Origin: Actinomycetota bacterium
Lineage (GTDB): Bacteria; Actinomycetota; Actinomycetes; S36-B12
NCBI GenBank assembly: GCA_016717115.1
Contig: JADKGE010000002.1
Span: 124,001 to 188,000 of the forward strand
Direction of reading: 5' to 3'
DNA: 64,000 bases
Positions 41,618-50,225 of the stretch are shown here, piece after piece (within the stretch, counting starts at the first letter, position 1; the number at the start of each line of letters is the position of its first letter). Both the position numbers and the translations under genes were made by a program. The notes under the pieces are model-generated. The model did no database searches. It was given only the letters and a program-made list of their open reading frames with translations, and had not been told where the DNA came from.

Positions 41618-42478
41618 TCAGCCCGTGATTCCGTCGGCGAAGGCCGCGGCTATAGCCTCGCGCCAGTCGCGCATCTCCGGAATGCCCGCCTCAGCCCAGC
41701 GCTCATGACCGAGCACGGAGTATGCGGGCCGTGGCGCGGGGCGGACGAAGTCGGCCGAGGTGGTCGGCAGAACGCGGTCGGGGTCGGCTCCCGCCAGCCG
41801 GAAGATCTCGCGCGTGAACTCGAACCAGGTGGTCTCGCCGGAGTTGGTGCCGTGGAACGTCCCCGCGTCGGGATGGCGCTCCATGAGCAGCACGATCTGC
41901 GCCGCCAGGTCCCGCGAGTACGTGGGCTGGCCCCGCTGGTCGTCGACGACCGACACGGTCTCGCGCTCCTTCTCCAGGCGCAGCATCGTCCGCACGAAGT
42001 TGTTGCCGTTGCGCCCGTAGAGCCATGCGGTCCGAACGAGGTAGTGCGAATCGGGCAGCACCTCGCGGACGGCGATCTCGCCAACCAGCTTGGTGCGGCC
42101 GTAAGCCGACGCCGGATCAGGCTCGACGTCCTCCCCGTAGGGAGACGACGCCTGCCCGTCGAAGACGTAATCGGTCGATATGTGCACGAGCCAGGCGGAC
42201 GCCTTCCGGCACTCCTCCGCAATGACCCGGGGGCCGACGCCGTTGACCAGCAGGGCCGCCGGTTCGTTCGCCTCCGCGTCGTCGACCGCCGTCCACGCTG
42301 CGCAGTTGATGACGAAGTCGGGATCGAAACCGCCGAAGACGAGTTCTACGGACATGGGGTCGGTGATGTCGATGTCAGGGAGGTCCAAACCCAGGACCGC
42401 GAGGCCGTGGTGCTCCGACAGGAGCTCGACTAGATCCGTTCCCAGCTGGCCGTTGCTGCCGATCACGAGAACGCGCAT
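41618..42478 (-). CDS. rmlD: dTDP-4-dehydrorhamnose reductase
   Basis: The 286-residue SDR protein starts MRVLVIGSNGQLGTDLVELL, has VINCAAWTAVDDAEANE (about 57-73), VHISTDYVFDGQ (about 97-108) and YGRTKLVGE with the catalytic Tyr-x-x-x-Lys. These define RmlD, the last step of dTDP-L-rhamnose synthesis. It is separated from rmlB by the hairpin element at 42496-42553; both read leftwards. rmlA and rmlC are not in the window. Confidence 0.94.
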   Translation of the reverse strand: MRVLVIGSNGQLGTDLVELLSEHHGLAVLGLDLPDIDITDPMSVELVFGGFDPDFVINCAAWTAVDDAEANEPAALLVNGVGPRVIAEECRKASAWLVHISTDYVFDGQASSPYGEDVEPDPASAYGRTKLVGEIAVREVLPDSHYLVRTAWLYGRNGNNFVRTMLRLEKERETVSVVDDQRGQPTYSRDLAAQIVLLMERHPDAGTFHGTNSGETTWFEFTREIFRLAGADPDRVLPTTSADFVRPAPRPAYSVLGHERWAEAGIPEMRDWREAIAAAFADGITG

Positions 42479-42495
42479 ACCCCCACCCTCTCAGT

Positions 42496-42553
42496 CGAGC
42501 GGTGAGTTGTTGGGCTCAAACGGCGCGTTTTGAGCGCGACAACTCACCGCTCG
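42496..42553. repeat. palindromic hairpin element, second copy type
   Basis: CGAGCGGTGAGTTGT (42496-42510) pairs perfectly with 42539-42553. Inside, GCTCAAACG pairs with CGTTTTGAGC with one bulged base around a GCG loop. Overall layout resembles the element at 9733-9794: CGAG-GG outer end and an AAA(A)C/GTTT inner stem. It lies between rmlB and rmlD and may terminate rmlB transcription, or be a dispersed repeat. Confidence 0.7.
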
Positions 42554-42563
42554 GCGGGGGATG

Positions 42564-43544
42564 TCAGGTGAGTTTGGCCTTTTCCTTGAGGGGGCGCCAC
42601 CAATCCTCGTTGTCCTGGTACCACGCCACGGTCTCCGCCAAGCCGTCTTCGAAGCGGTGTTGGGGTGCGTAGCCGAGAGCGCGCAGCTTCCCGTCGTTCA
42701 CCGAATACCGACGATCGTGACCCTTGCGATCCTCGACCGGCTGCACCGAGCTCCAGTCGGCGCCCATGGCCTCCAGCACGCGCTCGGTCAGCTCGCGGTT
42801 GGTGAGCTCGAGCCCGCCACCGATGTTGTAGCTCTCGCCCGGCTGGCCCTTCTCGACGACCAGCGCAATACCGCGGCAGTGATCGTCGACGTGCAGCCAG
42901 TCGCGCACGTTCATGCCGTCGCCGTACAGCGGCACGGTGCCACCGTCGATGAGGTTGGTGACGAACAGGGGGATGACCTTCTCCGGGAACTGGTAGGGCC
43001 CGTAGTTGTTCGAGCAGCGTGTGCTCGACACGTTGAGCCCGTAGGTGACGAAGTAGGCGCGTACGAGCAGTTCGGCTGCCGCCTTGGCCGCGGAGTAGGG
43101 CGAGTTCGGCTTCAACGGCTCGTTCTCGTCCCACGAGCCCTCGTCGATCGACCCGTACACCTCGTCCGTTCCGATGTGCACCGTGCGGGGGATGCCGTGG
43201 CGCAGGCAGGCGTCGAGCAGGGTCTGGGTGCCCACGACATTGGTGACGACGAAGTCCTGGGGGCCGTGAATCGAGCGGTCCACGTGCGTCTCAGCGGCGA
43301 AGTTCACCACGATGTCGTGGCCGGGCAGCACGTCGTCGAGCAACGGTCCATCGCAGATATCCCCCTGGACGAACGTGAACCGCGGGTCGGACGACACCGA
43401 GGCGAGGTTCTCGAGGTTGCCTGCGTAGGTGAGCTTGTCGTAGACGGTGACGCCGGTGGGATCGACGCCGTAGGCGCCGGACATGAGCTGGCGCACGAAG
43501 TGGGAGCCGATGAAACCGGCCGCTCCGGTGACGAAGTACCTCAC
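42564..43544 (-). CDS. rmlB: dTDP-glucose 4,6-dehydratase
   Basis: The 326-residue enzyme (GTG 43544) begins VRYFVTGAAGFIGSHFVRQL, then VVNFAAETHVDRSI (about 80-93), HIGTDEVYGSI with the catalytic TDE, YSAAKAAAELLVRAY (Tyr-x-x-x-Lys) and NNYGPYQFPEKVIPL. It makes dTDP-4-keto-6-deoxyglucose for rhamnose or related sugars. GTGA overlap with the pheA stop couples it to the aromatic amino acid gene, which is an odd pairing. Confidence 0.96.
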   Translation of the reverse strand: MRYFVTGAAGFIGSHFVRQLMSGAYGVDPTGVTVYDKLTYAGNLENLASVSSDPRFTFVQGDICDGPLLDDVLPGHDIVVNFAAETHVDRSIHGPQDFVVTNVVGTQTLLDACLRHGIPRTVHIGTDEVYGSIDEGSWDENEPLKPNSPYSAAKAAAELLVRAYFVTYGLNVSSTRCSNNYGPYQFPEKVIPLFVTNLIDGGTVPLYGDGMNVRDWLHVDDHCRGIALVVEKGQPGESYNIGGGLELTNRELTERVLEAMGADWSSVQPVEDRKGHDRRYSVNDGKLRALGYAPQHRFEDGLAETVAWYQDNEDWWRPLKEKAKLT

Positions 43545-44470
43545 TGGGTGTTTCCCTTCAGCTTGTCGAGCCACGTGCTCGCATCGGCGAAATCGGAGTC
43601 GGTGACGCCCGGCCTGATGATCGGTTGCTTGCCGTCGTGCCGCGGGTAGGAGCCGAGGAAGCGCACGTCGAGACACACGCGATGTAGTCCCATCAGCGCC
43701 TCGGACACCCGCGAGTCGGCCACGTGGCCCTCGATATCGACGCTGAAGAAGTAGTCGCCGAGCGCCTTGCGGGTCGGACGAGACTCGATTCGGGTGAGGT
43801 TCACGCCACGGACCGCGAACTCGTTCAGGATGGCCATGAGGGCGCCGGGCTGGTCCAGCCGCATGAACAGGCTCAGCGTCGTCTTATCGGCGCCGGTCGG
43901 CGCCGGGATCTCGCCGGGCAGGCGTACGAGGACGAACCGGGTCGTGGCCTCCTCGGTGTCGCCGATGTTGTCGGCCAGCACGTCGAGGTCGTACCGGTCG
44001 GCCGCCAGCCGCGGTGCGACGGCGGCATCGAAGGGCGGCGGGTCCTGCAGCAGCGCCGCGGCGGCGCCGGCGGTCGACGTCGCCGGGATCACGACGGCGT
44101 CCGGCAGGGCCTCGGCCAGGTAGCGCCGCACCTGGGCCAGGGCATGGGGATGCGACGCCAGGCTGCGCACTGCGCCCATTCCGGTGCCGCGACGGGCCAT
44201 CAGCGCGAAGCGCACGGGCAGGGCGACCTCGTCGACGATCACCAGCCGCTTGCCGTTCGCCAGCTCGTCGAGCGTGACGGAGACGGAACCCTCCACGGAG
44301 TTCTCGATCGGGATCAGTGCCTCATCGACCTCGCCCGCCCGGACCGTGTCGATGGCGGCCTGCACGGTCTGCGCTGGTACGTGGTCGGCGCCCTGGTAGG
44401 CCGTCATGGTGAGGAGCGCGGCCTCGCAGAAGGTGCCGGGCGGGCCGAGGTAGGCGATGCGGCGCGTCAC
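43541..44470 (-). CDS. pheA: prephenate dehydratase
   Basis: The 309-residue protein has the PDT domain (IAYLGPPGTFCEAALL, then PIENSVEGSVSVTLDEL, and TRFVLV with the catalytic Thr-Arg-Phe) and a C-terminal ACT regulatory domain (PGALMAILNEFAVRGVNLTRIESRPT, first part about 210-225). It converts prephenate to phenylpyruvate and is normally inhibited by phenylalanine through the ACT domain. It is linked by GTGA overlaps to the DUF4446 gene upstream and rmlB downstream. Confidence 0.96.
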   Translation of the reverse strand: MTRRIAYLGPPGTFCEAALLTMTAYQGADHVPAQTVQAAIDTVRAGEVDEALIPIENSVEGSVSVTLDELANGKRLVIVDEVALPVRFALMARRGTGMGAVRSLASHPHALAQVRRYLAEALPDAVVIPATSTAGAAAALLQDPPPFDAAVAPRLAADRYDLDVLADNIGDTEEATTRFVLVRLPGEIPAPTGADKTTLSLFMRLDQPGALMAILNEFAVRGVNLTRIESRPTRKALGDYFFSVDIEGHVADSRVSEALMGLHRVCLDVRFLGSYPRHDGKQPIIRPGVTDSDFADASTWLDKLKGNTQ

Positions 44471-44957
44471 GAGTCGGCCCCCCGAGCCAGACGAACAGCC
44501 TGCATCTCCTCCGGGGACAAGGTGATGTCGCTGTCGCCTGCGGACAGGCCCTTGAGGTAGGTGCGGGTCTCGCTGCGCGCATGGATGGACGTGATGACCA
44601 GCCCGTCGCCCGCGTCATCCAGGAGGGCGGCGGAGAACGAGAATCGTCCACCCCTGTCGCCGAAGGCGTCGTATCGCACCACCGAGACGTGCCGCAGCGC
44701 CATGGCGAGGTCGCGACGAGTGGCCGCGAGCCTGCTCTCCAGCGTGAGCACCTCGTCGCGGAGGTCGGCGAACTCGTCATCGTGCGCCCCATGACGTCGA
44801 CGATCGTCTCCCGGCCCTCGGCGACCTGCAGCAACTCGTAGGCGTGGTAGATCCGGGACAGCTTCATGAGCGCGTAGACGGCCAGGGACACCCCAACGAC
44901 GCCGACCACAATGCCGACGAGCGCCACGATGAGCGCCGACTGGGGATCGGATGTCAC
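44467..44957 (-). CDS. DUF4446 family protein, apparent one-base frameshift
   Basis: The N-terminal part has a membrane helix (ALIVALVGIVVGVVGVSLAVYALM) then SRIYHAYELLQVAEG and ETIVDVMG. At 44787-44790 (four C on the plus strand) the frame is lost; adding one G gives MGAHDDEFADLRDEV, a coiled coil (LTLESRLAATRRDLAMALRHV, first part) and the family C-terminus VVRYDAFGDRGGRFSFSAALLDD and SIHARSETRTYLKGL. The corrected product is 163 residues, the usual DUF4446 length. GTG 44957 is six bases after TACGCT (44969-44964 on this strand), so leaderless. Function of the family unknown. It overlaps pheA by GTGA. Confidence 0.8.
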
Positions 44958-44995
44958 GCCCTGAGCGTAGTCGTCCGGTGTGGGAGCATTCGCGG

Positions 44996-46303
44996 GTGTC
45001 GCAAGTGATGACCGACCTCTTGTCACGGGGCGGAGCCAGCATCGTCGGGTTCCTTCTCGTGTTGGCGACCACCATCAGCCTCATGCGCACCGTGGTCATC
45101 CCCCGTGCGTTGCACTCCCTGATCAGCGACACCGTCTCCAAGGTGGTCACCTCGACGGCCCTGATCCTGTCCCGCATGCGCAGGACATACGCCAAGCGTG
45201 ACGGCGTGCTGGCCTGGGCTGGGGGCACGATCATCGTCCTTCAGCTGCTCACCTGGCTCGCGCTCTACCTCGTCGGCTACGGCCTGCTCATCTACGGCGT
45301 CAGCGGCATGGGCATGGGCGATGCGATGCGAGAGTCGGGATCCAGCCTGCTCACGCTTGGCTTCGCTTCCCAGAACACGGAGGACCAGACGATCATCGAC
45401 TTCCTGGCCGCCGCCACGGGACCGATCGTGATCGCGATGCTCATCGGCTTCCTGCCCACGATCTACTCCGTGTACATCGAGCGCGAGGTCAACGTCACGA
45501 TGCTCGGCACGGCGGGCGGCGAGCCGGTGTGGGGTCCGGAGATGCTCGCACGCTACTCGTTGGCCGACGCCGTCGATGACCTCGAGGACACCTTCGCCGA
45601 GTGGTCGCGGTGGGCGGCGGCATTGCGCATGACCCACGTGACCTACCCCGTGCTCGTCTGGGTGCGCTCCGCCCGCGCGTCACGGCACTACATCACCTCG
45701 CTGCTGGCCGTCATGGACGCGGCGGCGCTGATGCTCTCGCTCAATTCCTCTCGCAAGCACCCAAAAGCCTTCACGATGCTCCTTCAGGGCGGCCAGGCAC
45801 TCGAGGTGATGTACGTCTTCCTCTTCCGCAAGGCTCCTTGGCGTGACCGACGCCTCTTCGCGGGCATGTTCACGGATCGGTCCCCCGAGCTGCAGGGTCT
45901 CTCCGAAGCCATGCCCGTGTGGAACAAGCGCATGATGGCCACCGAGCTCGCCTCCGACGCCGACGCTGCTCAGGGTCTGGACGCCGACGCCGTTGCGGCC
46001 CTCGAGCGAGGCGACATCCATCCGCTCTCCATCACCCGGGCCGACTTCGACGAGGCCGTCGAGATGCTGCGGCGGGCGCACTTCCCGATCGATCGCGACC
46101 TCGACGACGCATGGGACCACTTCCGCGTCATGCGCTCGCGCTACGAGTTTCCCGCTTACCAGATCGCGTACCGTCTCGACGCCACGCCGACTCCGTGGTC
46201 CGGTGACCGCCGGATCCCGACACCGGTCGCCTGGCCCACGCCCGCCGTGACCCTGATCCCGCGCCACTCGAGCACCGACGATCCCGAAGCGGCCGGCGCG
46301 TGA
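44996..46303 (+). CDS. membrane protein with pore-channel-like N-terminal domain
   Basis: From GTG 44996 the protein has 435 residues (ATG 45008 also possible). It has helices at about 10-35 and 80-105, a short re-entrant-like segment GDAMRESGSSLLTLGFASQ (about 112-130), another helix (about 135-165), then a soluble C-terminal domain of some 260 residues with acidic helices. Helix-loop-helix with a Ser/Thr-Leu-Gly filter-like loop recalls two-TM ion channels, but TVGYG is absent, so this is only a suggestion. It is divergent from DUF4446 (38 bases) and overlaps the GDT1 gene (GTGA), pointing to ion transport. Confidence 0.7.
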   Translation: MSQVMTDLLSRGGASIVGFLLVLATTISLMRTVVIPRALHSLISDTVSKVVTSTALILSRMRRTYAKRDGVLAWAGGTIIVLQLLTWLALYLVGYGLLIYGVSGMGMGDAMRESGSSLLTLGFASQNTEDQTIIDFLAAATGPIVIAMLIGFLPTIYSVYIEREVNVTMLGTAGGEPVWGPEMLARYSLADAVDDLEDTFAEWSRWAAALRMTHVTYPVLVWVRSARASRHYITSLLAVMDAAALMLSLNSSRKHPKAFTMLLQGGQALEVMYVFLFRKAPWRDRRLFAGMFTDRSPELQGLSEAMPVWNKRMMATELASDADAAQGLDADAVAALERGDIHPLSITRADFDEAVEMLRRAHFPIDRDLDDAWDHFRVMRSRYEFPAYQIAYRLDATPTPWSGDRRIPTPVAWPTPAVTLIPRHSSTDDPEAAGA

Positions 46304-46926
46304 TCGACCTCGCCATCGTCTTGACCACGTTCGCGTTGATCTTCCCCGCGGAGCTTCCCGACAAGACGTTCATCGCCACGCTGGTGCTCGCCACGCGCTT
46401 TCGACACCTGTGGGTGTGGCTCGGCGTCATCAGCGCCTTCTTCGTGCAGGTGCTCATCGCCGTCACGGCCGGCGGGCTGCTGGCGCTCGCGCCACAGCGA
46501 CTCGTCCTCGCGATCACCTTCACGCTCTTCGCGGTCGGTGCCTTCGTCATGATCAAGGGCGGACTCAGCAGCCGGGCCGCTGAGCAGGCTGAGGAGGCCG
46601 ACGAGGAGGCCGAGGTCTCGAGCAAGGCCGCCACCCAGAACCCGACGTCCGCGACGCGCGTGTTCATCACGAGCTTCGTCATCCTCTTCACGGCGGAGTG
46701 GGGCGACCTGAGCCAGCTCCTGACGGCGGGCCTGGCCGCGCGCACCGGCGAGCCGTTGTCGGTGTTCCTTGGCTCCTGGCTCGCCCTGGCAACGGTTTCC
46801 GGCATCGCCGTCCTGGTCGGCAGCTGGCTGCGGACGCGTGTGCCGATCTGGCGCATCCGCCTCGTCTCGGGCGGCATCCTCACCGTCCTGGCGATCTGGA
46901 CCGCGGTCGAGTTCGTGAGAGGCTAG
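46300..46926 (+). CDS. GDT1/TMEM165 (UPF0016) family cation transporter
   Basis: The 208-residue protein has two three-helix halves, each with the family motif: FPAELPDKTFIATL (residues about 15-28) and FTAEWGDLSQLLTAG (about 126-140). The acidic middle linker (AEQAEEADEEAEV) is typical. Bacterial members export Mn2+ (or take part in Ca2+ transport). In the second motif the usual Lys/Arg after Gly-Asp is Leu, a change that could affect ion choice. It overlaps the channel-like gene by four bases. Confidence 0.88.
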   Translation: MIDLAIVLTTFALIFPAELPDKTFIATLVLATRFRHLWVWLGVISAFFVQVLIAVTAGGLLALAPQRLVLAITFTLFAVGAFVMIKGGLSSRAAEQAEEADEEAEVSSKAATQNPTSATRVFITSFVILFTAEWGDLSQLLTAGLAARTGEPLSVFLGSWLALATVSGIAVLVGSWLRTRVPIWRIRLVSGGILTVLAIWTAVEFVRG

Positions 46927-46930
46927 GCCG

Positions 46931-47746
46931 GTGCAGGGTCGGATCGGATCGGTGTCGTTCACCGTGATGACGCTGGCCGCGGCGGCTCGCCTCGTGCTGG
47001 AGCGGGCAGCCGGTTTGGCCGCCGACGGCTCGTCGGGCACGGGCGGCCAACCAGGGTGCGCCATCCACTTCGCGAATGCCTACAACGTCGCGCTGGCCCG
47101 CAAGGACCCCGCGTACGCGAGCATCCTCGAGCGAGGCGACTTCGTCTTCAGCGACGGCGTGCCCGTCACCTGGGTAGGGCGCCGCGCCTACCCGCCGCTG
47201 GCCGCCGACTGGGAGCGCGTCTACGGGCCCGACGTGATGCAGGCTGTCTTGAGCGCGTCGACGGTAGCCGGGCCGAGCCACTACCTCCTGGGCGGATCAC
47301 CATCGACGCTCGCCTCGCTCTGCGAGACGATCGCGGCCCGGTATCCCGATGCCAGCGTGGTCGGTGCCGAGAGCCCCGCCTTCCGGGAGACGACGCCCGA
47401 CGAACTGACCGAGCGCGACGGCCGGATCCGGCGATCAGGGGCGACGGTGGTGTGGGTGGGGCTGGGCACGCCCAAGCAGGACACGGAAGTCATGCGCCTT
47501 GCCGGCTCACTGCCCGTCGTCGCCCTGGGTGTCGGTGCGGCCTTCGACTTCCTCGCCGGCACCAAGCCGCAGGCGCCCGGCTGGATGCAGCGGGGCGGCC
47601 TTGAATGGGCCTTCCGCCTGGCCAGCGAGCCCCGACGGCTCGGCAGGCGCTACCTGTGGGGTAACACCGTCTTCGTGGCGGAGGCCGTCAGGACTCTGAG
47701 GTCGGCGAGGCAGCAGCCCTCACCCATCGGTGCTAGCGGAGGGTGA
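46931..47746 (+). CDS. GT26 glycosyltransferase, WecG/TagA/CpsF type
   Basis: The 271-residue protein has the GT26 core: HFANAYNVALARKDPAY (canonical T-N-d), GDFVFSDGVPVTWVGR (canonical pDG-(g)-vw), GGSPSTLASL, VVWVGLGTPKQD (about 176-187) and LGVGAAFDFLAGTKPQAPGWMQRGGLEWAFRL (opening part). These membrane-associated enzymes add ManNAc, mannose or similar sugar to lipid-linked intermediates. It starts five bases after the GDT1 gene and overlaps the convergent DUF5926 gene by 14 bases. Confidence 0.9.
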   Translation: MQGRIGSVSFTVMTLAAAARLVLERAAGLAADGSSGTGGQPGCAIHFANAYNVALARKDPAYASILERGDFVFSDGVPVTWVGRRAYPPLAADWERVYGPDVMQAVLSASTVAGPSHYLLGGSPSTLASLCETIAARYPDASVVGAESPAFRETTPDELTERDGRIRRSGATVVWVGLGTPKQDTEVMRLAGSLPVVALGVGAAFDFLAGTKPQAPGWMQRGGLEWAFRLASEPRRLGRRYLWGNTVFVAEAVRTLRSARQQPSPIGASGG

Positions 47747-48695
47747 CCTGGCGGGTCGTCAGTCCGGCCCTGGCCCGGCGCTGGGCGCTCGACAGCGGGG
47801 AGCCGTCGGCCAGCGCGGCATCGAGCCGCTCACCGAAGGCGGCCGCCGCGCCCTCGACGGCCTCGGCGCCCATACCCAGCGGCAGGTCCCACACCGGGCA
47901 CACGAGGCCCTGCGAGCGGAACATCCCGACAAAGCGCGTGCCCTCGCCCAGGGAGTCCTCTCCGGTGGCGTGCAGGCGGGCCAGCGCGTCGAGCAGCGGC
48001 TCCTCGTCGTGGGGCATGATCCAGCGCAGGTGTTCCTTCTCGCCGATCTGGGTCCAGTACGCCGACGGCACGGAGGAGAGCTTGACCGTCGGATGCGCGT
48101 ACGCGCTCGCGCGCTCGATCGAGGCCCGCACGTCGTCCGAGAGATCGGCTGCGCCGTCTATCCAGAAGTCGAAGGTGTCGTGCACGGTGATCTCGAGCGG
48201 CACGGCGGGGTCGATGAGGTCCTGCAGCCGTGGCGAGTCCGAGGTCACGCGGCCGACCGCGACGGGTTCTCCCGGCTCGGCGGCGAGGGCGAAGAGAAGC
48301 GCGTCCGCGACATCGCGGCTGGCGTCCCCCGAGCCCACGTTCGTCTGCAGGGCCAGCAGCACCTGCCCGTCGGCGCGCACGATGGCCGGCCAGGCCATGG
48401 GCAGGACAGTGACGAGAAGGACGTCTCGGCCGGCGTGCTCGCCGACGAGGACGAGCGGCGCAGTCGCCGCGGGGACGATCTCCCTCAGTGCCACGAGGTC
48501 GCATTCAGACGCGATGCCTTCGAAGGGCCGCGCCGGACCGGTGAACACGGCGGACGCCGCCTTGCCGTGGCAGGCCTTGTAGCGGCGACCGGATCCGCAG
48601 GGGCACGCCTCGCGCATGCCGACGACGGGAACGTCCGCATCCTCAACCGTGGTAGCCGGGCCGCTGCTCTTCCTCGTCGAACTCTTCTTGGACAT
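47733..48695 (-). CDS. DUF5926 protein with N-terminal SEC-C zinc motif
   Basis: The 320-residue protein has a Lys/Ser-rich start, then the SEC-C motif CPCGSGRRYKACHG (about residues 31-44), which binds zinc in SecA and many other proteins. The remaining 270 residues form an uncharacterised domain with blocks DLVALREIVPAATAPL and YWTQIGEKEHLRWIMPHDEE as found in actinobacterial DUF5926 proteins. Function unknown; the SEC-C motif suggests nucleic-acid or protein contacts near ribosomes or SecB-like partners. Confidence 0.82.
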   Translation of the reverse strand: MSKKSSTRKSSGPATTVEDADVPVVGMREACPCGSGRRYKACHGKAASAVFTGPARPFEGIASECDLVALREIVPAATAPLVLVGEHAGRDVLLVTVLPMAWPAIVRADGQVLLALQTNVGSGDASRDVADALLFALAAEPGEPVAVGRVTSDSPRLQDLIDPAVPLEITVHDTFDFWIDGAADLSDDVRASIERASAYAHPTVKLSSVPSAYWTQIGEKEHLRWIMPHDEEPLLDALARLHATGEDSLGEGTRFVGMFRSQGLVCPVWDLPLGMGAEAVEGAAAAFGERLDAALADGSPLSSAQRRARAGLTTRQVTLR

Positions 48696-48704
48696 GCCCG
48701 AAAC

Positions 48705-49496
48705 CTATCTGCCCATCATCTTCAGAACCCGCCGCGGTCGGTTGGTGATGATGGCATCGACGCCAGCCTCGAGGCAGAGCTCGACGTCGCTCTTCTCGTC
48801 GACGGTCCACACGTGCACCGCTCCACCGCGCGCCTGCACCTTCGAGGCGTAGCGCGGGTGGGCGCGGATGATCTCGATCGACGGTCCGACGATCCGCACG
48901 CCTGTCGGGAGGGAGCCGTCACGGTAGCGCCGCGGGATGTCGTCCATGAGAAGCACCGTCGGTGTGCGAGGTGAGCGCTCCCTCACCCGGGCCACCGCAC
49001 TGCGACTGAACGACATGACCCGAGCGCGGGGGGCTGCTGCCCCGTGCGCCCGGGTCAGGCCGAATCGTCGAAGCATGTCGAGCAGTGAACGCTCCACGTA
49101 CTTGCCGTACCGAACGGGATGCTTCGTCTCGATGGCGAACTCGATCGTCTTCGAGGCATCCAGCATGGTCGCGAGCAGCGTCTCCAGGGTGAGCACCGCG
49201 GTCCGCGTCTCGTCGGCCGGCGGGTCCTCGAAATCGAGCCAGGCGCTGGCTCCGCCGCTGTAGTCGTACTCCGTCAGCTGCTTGAGCGTCTTCGAGCTGA
49301 CGGCCCCCCGCCCCGTGCTGGTGCGGTCGATCCGCCGGTCGTGGAAGCACACCAGGGTGCCGTCGGCCGTCAGGCGGACATCGCACTCGACGGCGTCAGC
49401 ACCCTGCTCGACGGCCTTCAGGAAGGCGGCAAGGGAGTGCTCGGGTTCCTCGTCGTTGGCCCCGCGATGTGCGATGACCTGGATGCCCCGACTCAC
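48705..49496 (-). CDS. glycerophosphodiester phosphodiesterase
   Basis: The 263-residue TIM-barrel enzyme has the GDPD motifs: VIAHRGANDEEPEHSLAAF (catalytic His-Arg, metal Glu), DAVECDVRLTADGTLVCFHD (about 33-52, with the second His) and the late VWTVDEKSDVELCLEAGVDAIITNRP. It cleaves glycerophosphodiesters to glycerol-3-phosphate and an alcohol. No signal peptide. GTG 49496 is six bases after TAGGCT (49508-49503 on this strand), again leaderless. It is divergent from the HAD gene at 49551. Confidence 0.93.
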   Translation of the reverse strand: MSRGIQVIAHRGANDEEPEHSLAAFLKAVEQGADAVECDVRLTADGTLVCFHDRRIDRTSTGRGAVSSKTLKQLTEYDYSGGASAWLDFEDPPADETRTAVLTLETLLATMLDASKTIEFAIETKHPVRYGKYVERSLLDMLRRFGLTRAHGAAAPRARVMSFSRSAVARVRERSPRTPTVLLMDDIPRRYRDGSLPTGVRIVGPSIEIIRAHPRYASKVQARGGAVHVWTVDEKSDVELCLEAGVDAIITNRPRRVLKMMGR

Positions 49497-49550
49497 GCGC
49501 CCAGCCTAGGCGCGGCGCCTCGGAATCGTTGGATATGCCATCCTCCAGCC

Positions 49551-50225
49551 GTGGCTCGTTCCAGCAGATTCCCGGTCATCCTGTTCGACCTCGACGGCAC
49601 GCTCACCGACTCCGCGGCCGGAATCATCAACGGCGTGCGCTACGCACTCGACGCACTCGGCATCGCCCATCCGGACGACGCGACGATGCGCACCTTCCTC
49701 GGGCCGCCCCTGGCCGACACCTTCAGTACGCACTTCGGCATGTCCGGCGCTCAGATCGACGAGGCGATCGCCCTCTACCGAGTGCAGTATCACGACGTGG
49801 GGCTGTTCGAGAACGACGTGTACGACGGCATCCCGGAACTGCTCACCGCGCTGGACGACACCGACGCAGTACTTGCCGTAGCCACGTCGAAGCCGACCTA
49901 CTCGGCCACCCGCATCCTCGAGCATTTCGACCTCGCGCGGCACTTCGCCTTCGTCGGCGGCGCCGAGCTGGACGGCACGCGTCATCACAAGGCCGACGTC
50001 ATCGCCCACACGCTCGACGAGCTGACGGCACTGCGGCTGGTGCCCGCCGGCGGCGGCATCGTCATGGTCGGCGACCGCGAGCACGATGTCCGCGGGGCCC
50101 GCGCACACGGAATCCCCACCATCGGCGTTCTCTGGGGCTACGGCACCGAGCCCGAGCTCGTGGCGGCCGGCGCCATCGACATCGCCTCGACGCCGGGCCA
50201 TCTCACCCGACTGCTTACCGCGTGA
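49551..50225 (+). CDS. HAD-family phosphatase, phosphoglycolate-phosphatase-like
   Basis: The 224-residue protein has HAD motif I ILFDLDGTLTDSAAGI (about residues 8-23), a cap domain (LGPPLADTFSTHFGM), motif II AVATSKP, Lys in HHKADVI and motif IV VMVGDREHDVRGA with GIPTIGVLWGYG. This layout fits Gph/PpaX-type enzymes. GTG 49551 is chosen since the nucleophile motif starts shortly after it; no Shine-Dalgarno site is seen. The last 11 bases overlap the small ORF at 50215. Confidence 0.9.
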   Translation: MARSSRFPVILFDLDGTLTDSAAGIINGVRYALDALGIAHPDDATMRTFLGPPLADTFSTHFGMSGAQIDEAIALYRVQYHDVGLFENDVYDGIPELLTALDDTDAVLAVATSKPTYSATRILEHFDLARHFAFVGGAELDGTRHHKADVIAHTLDELTALRLVPAGGGIVMVGDREHDVRGARAHGIPTIGVLWGYGTEPELVAAGAIDIASTPGHLTRLLTA

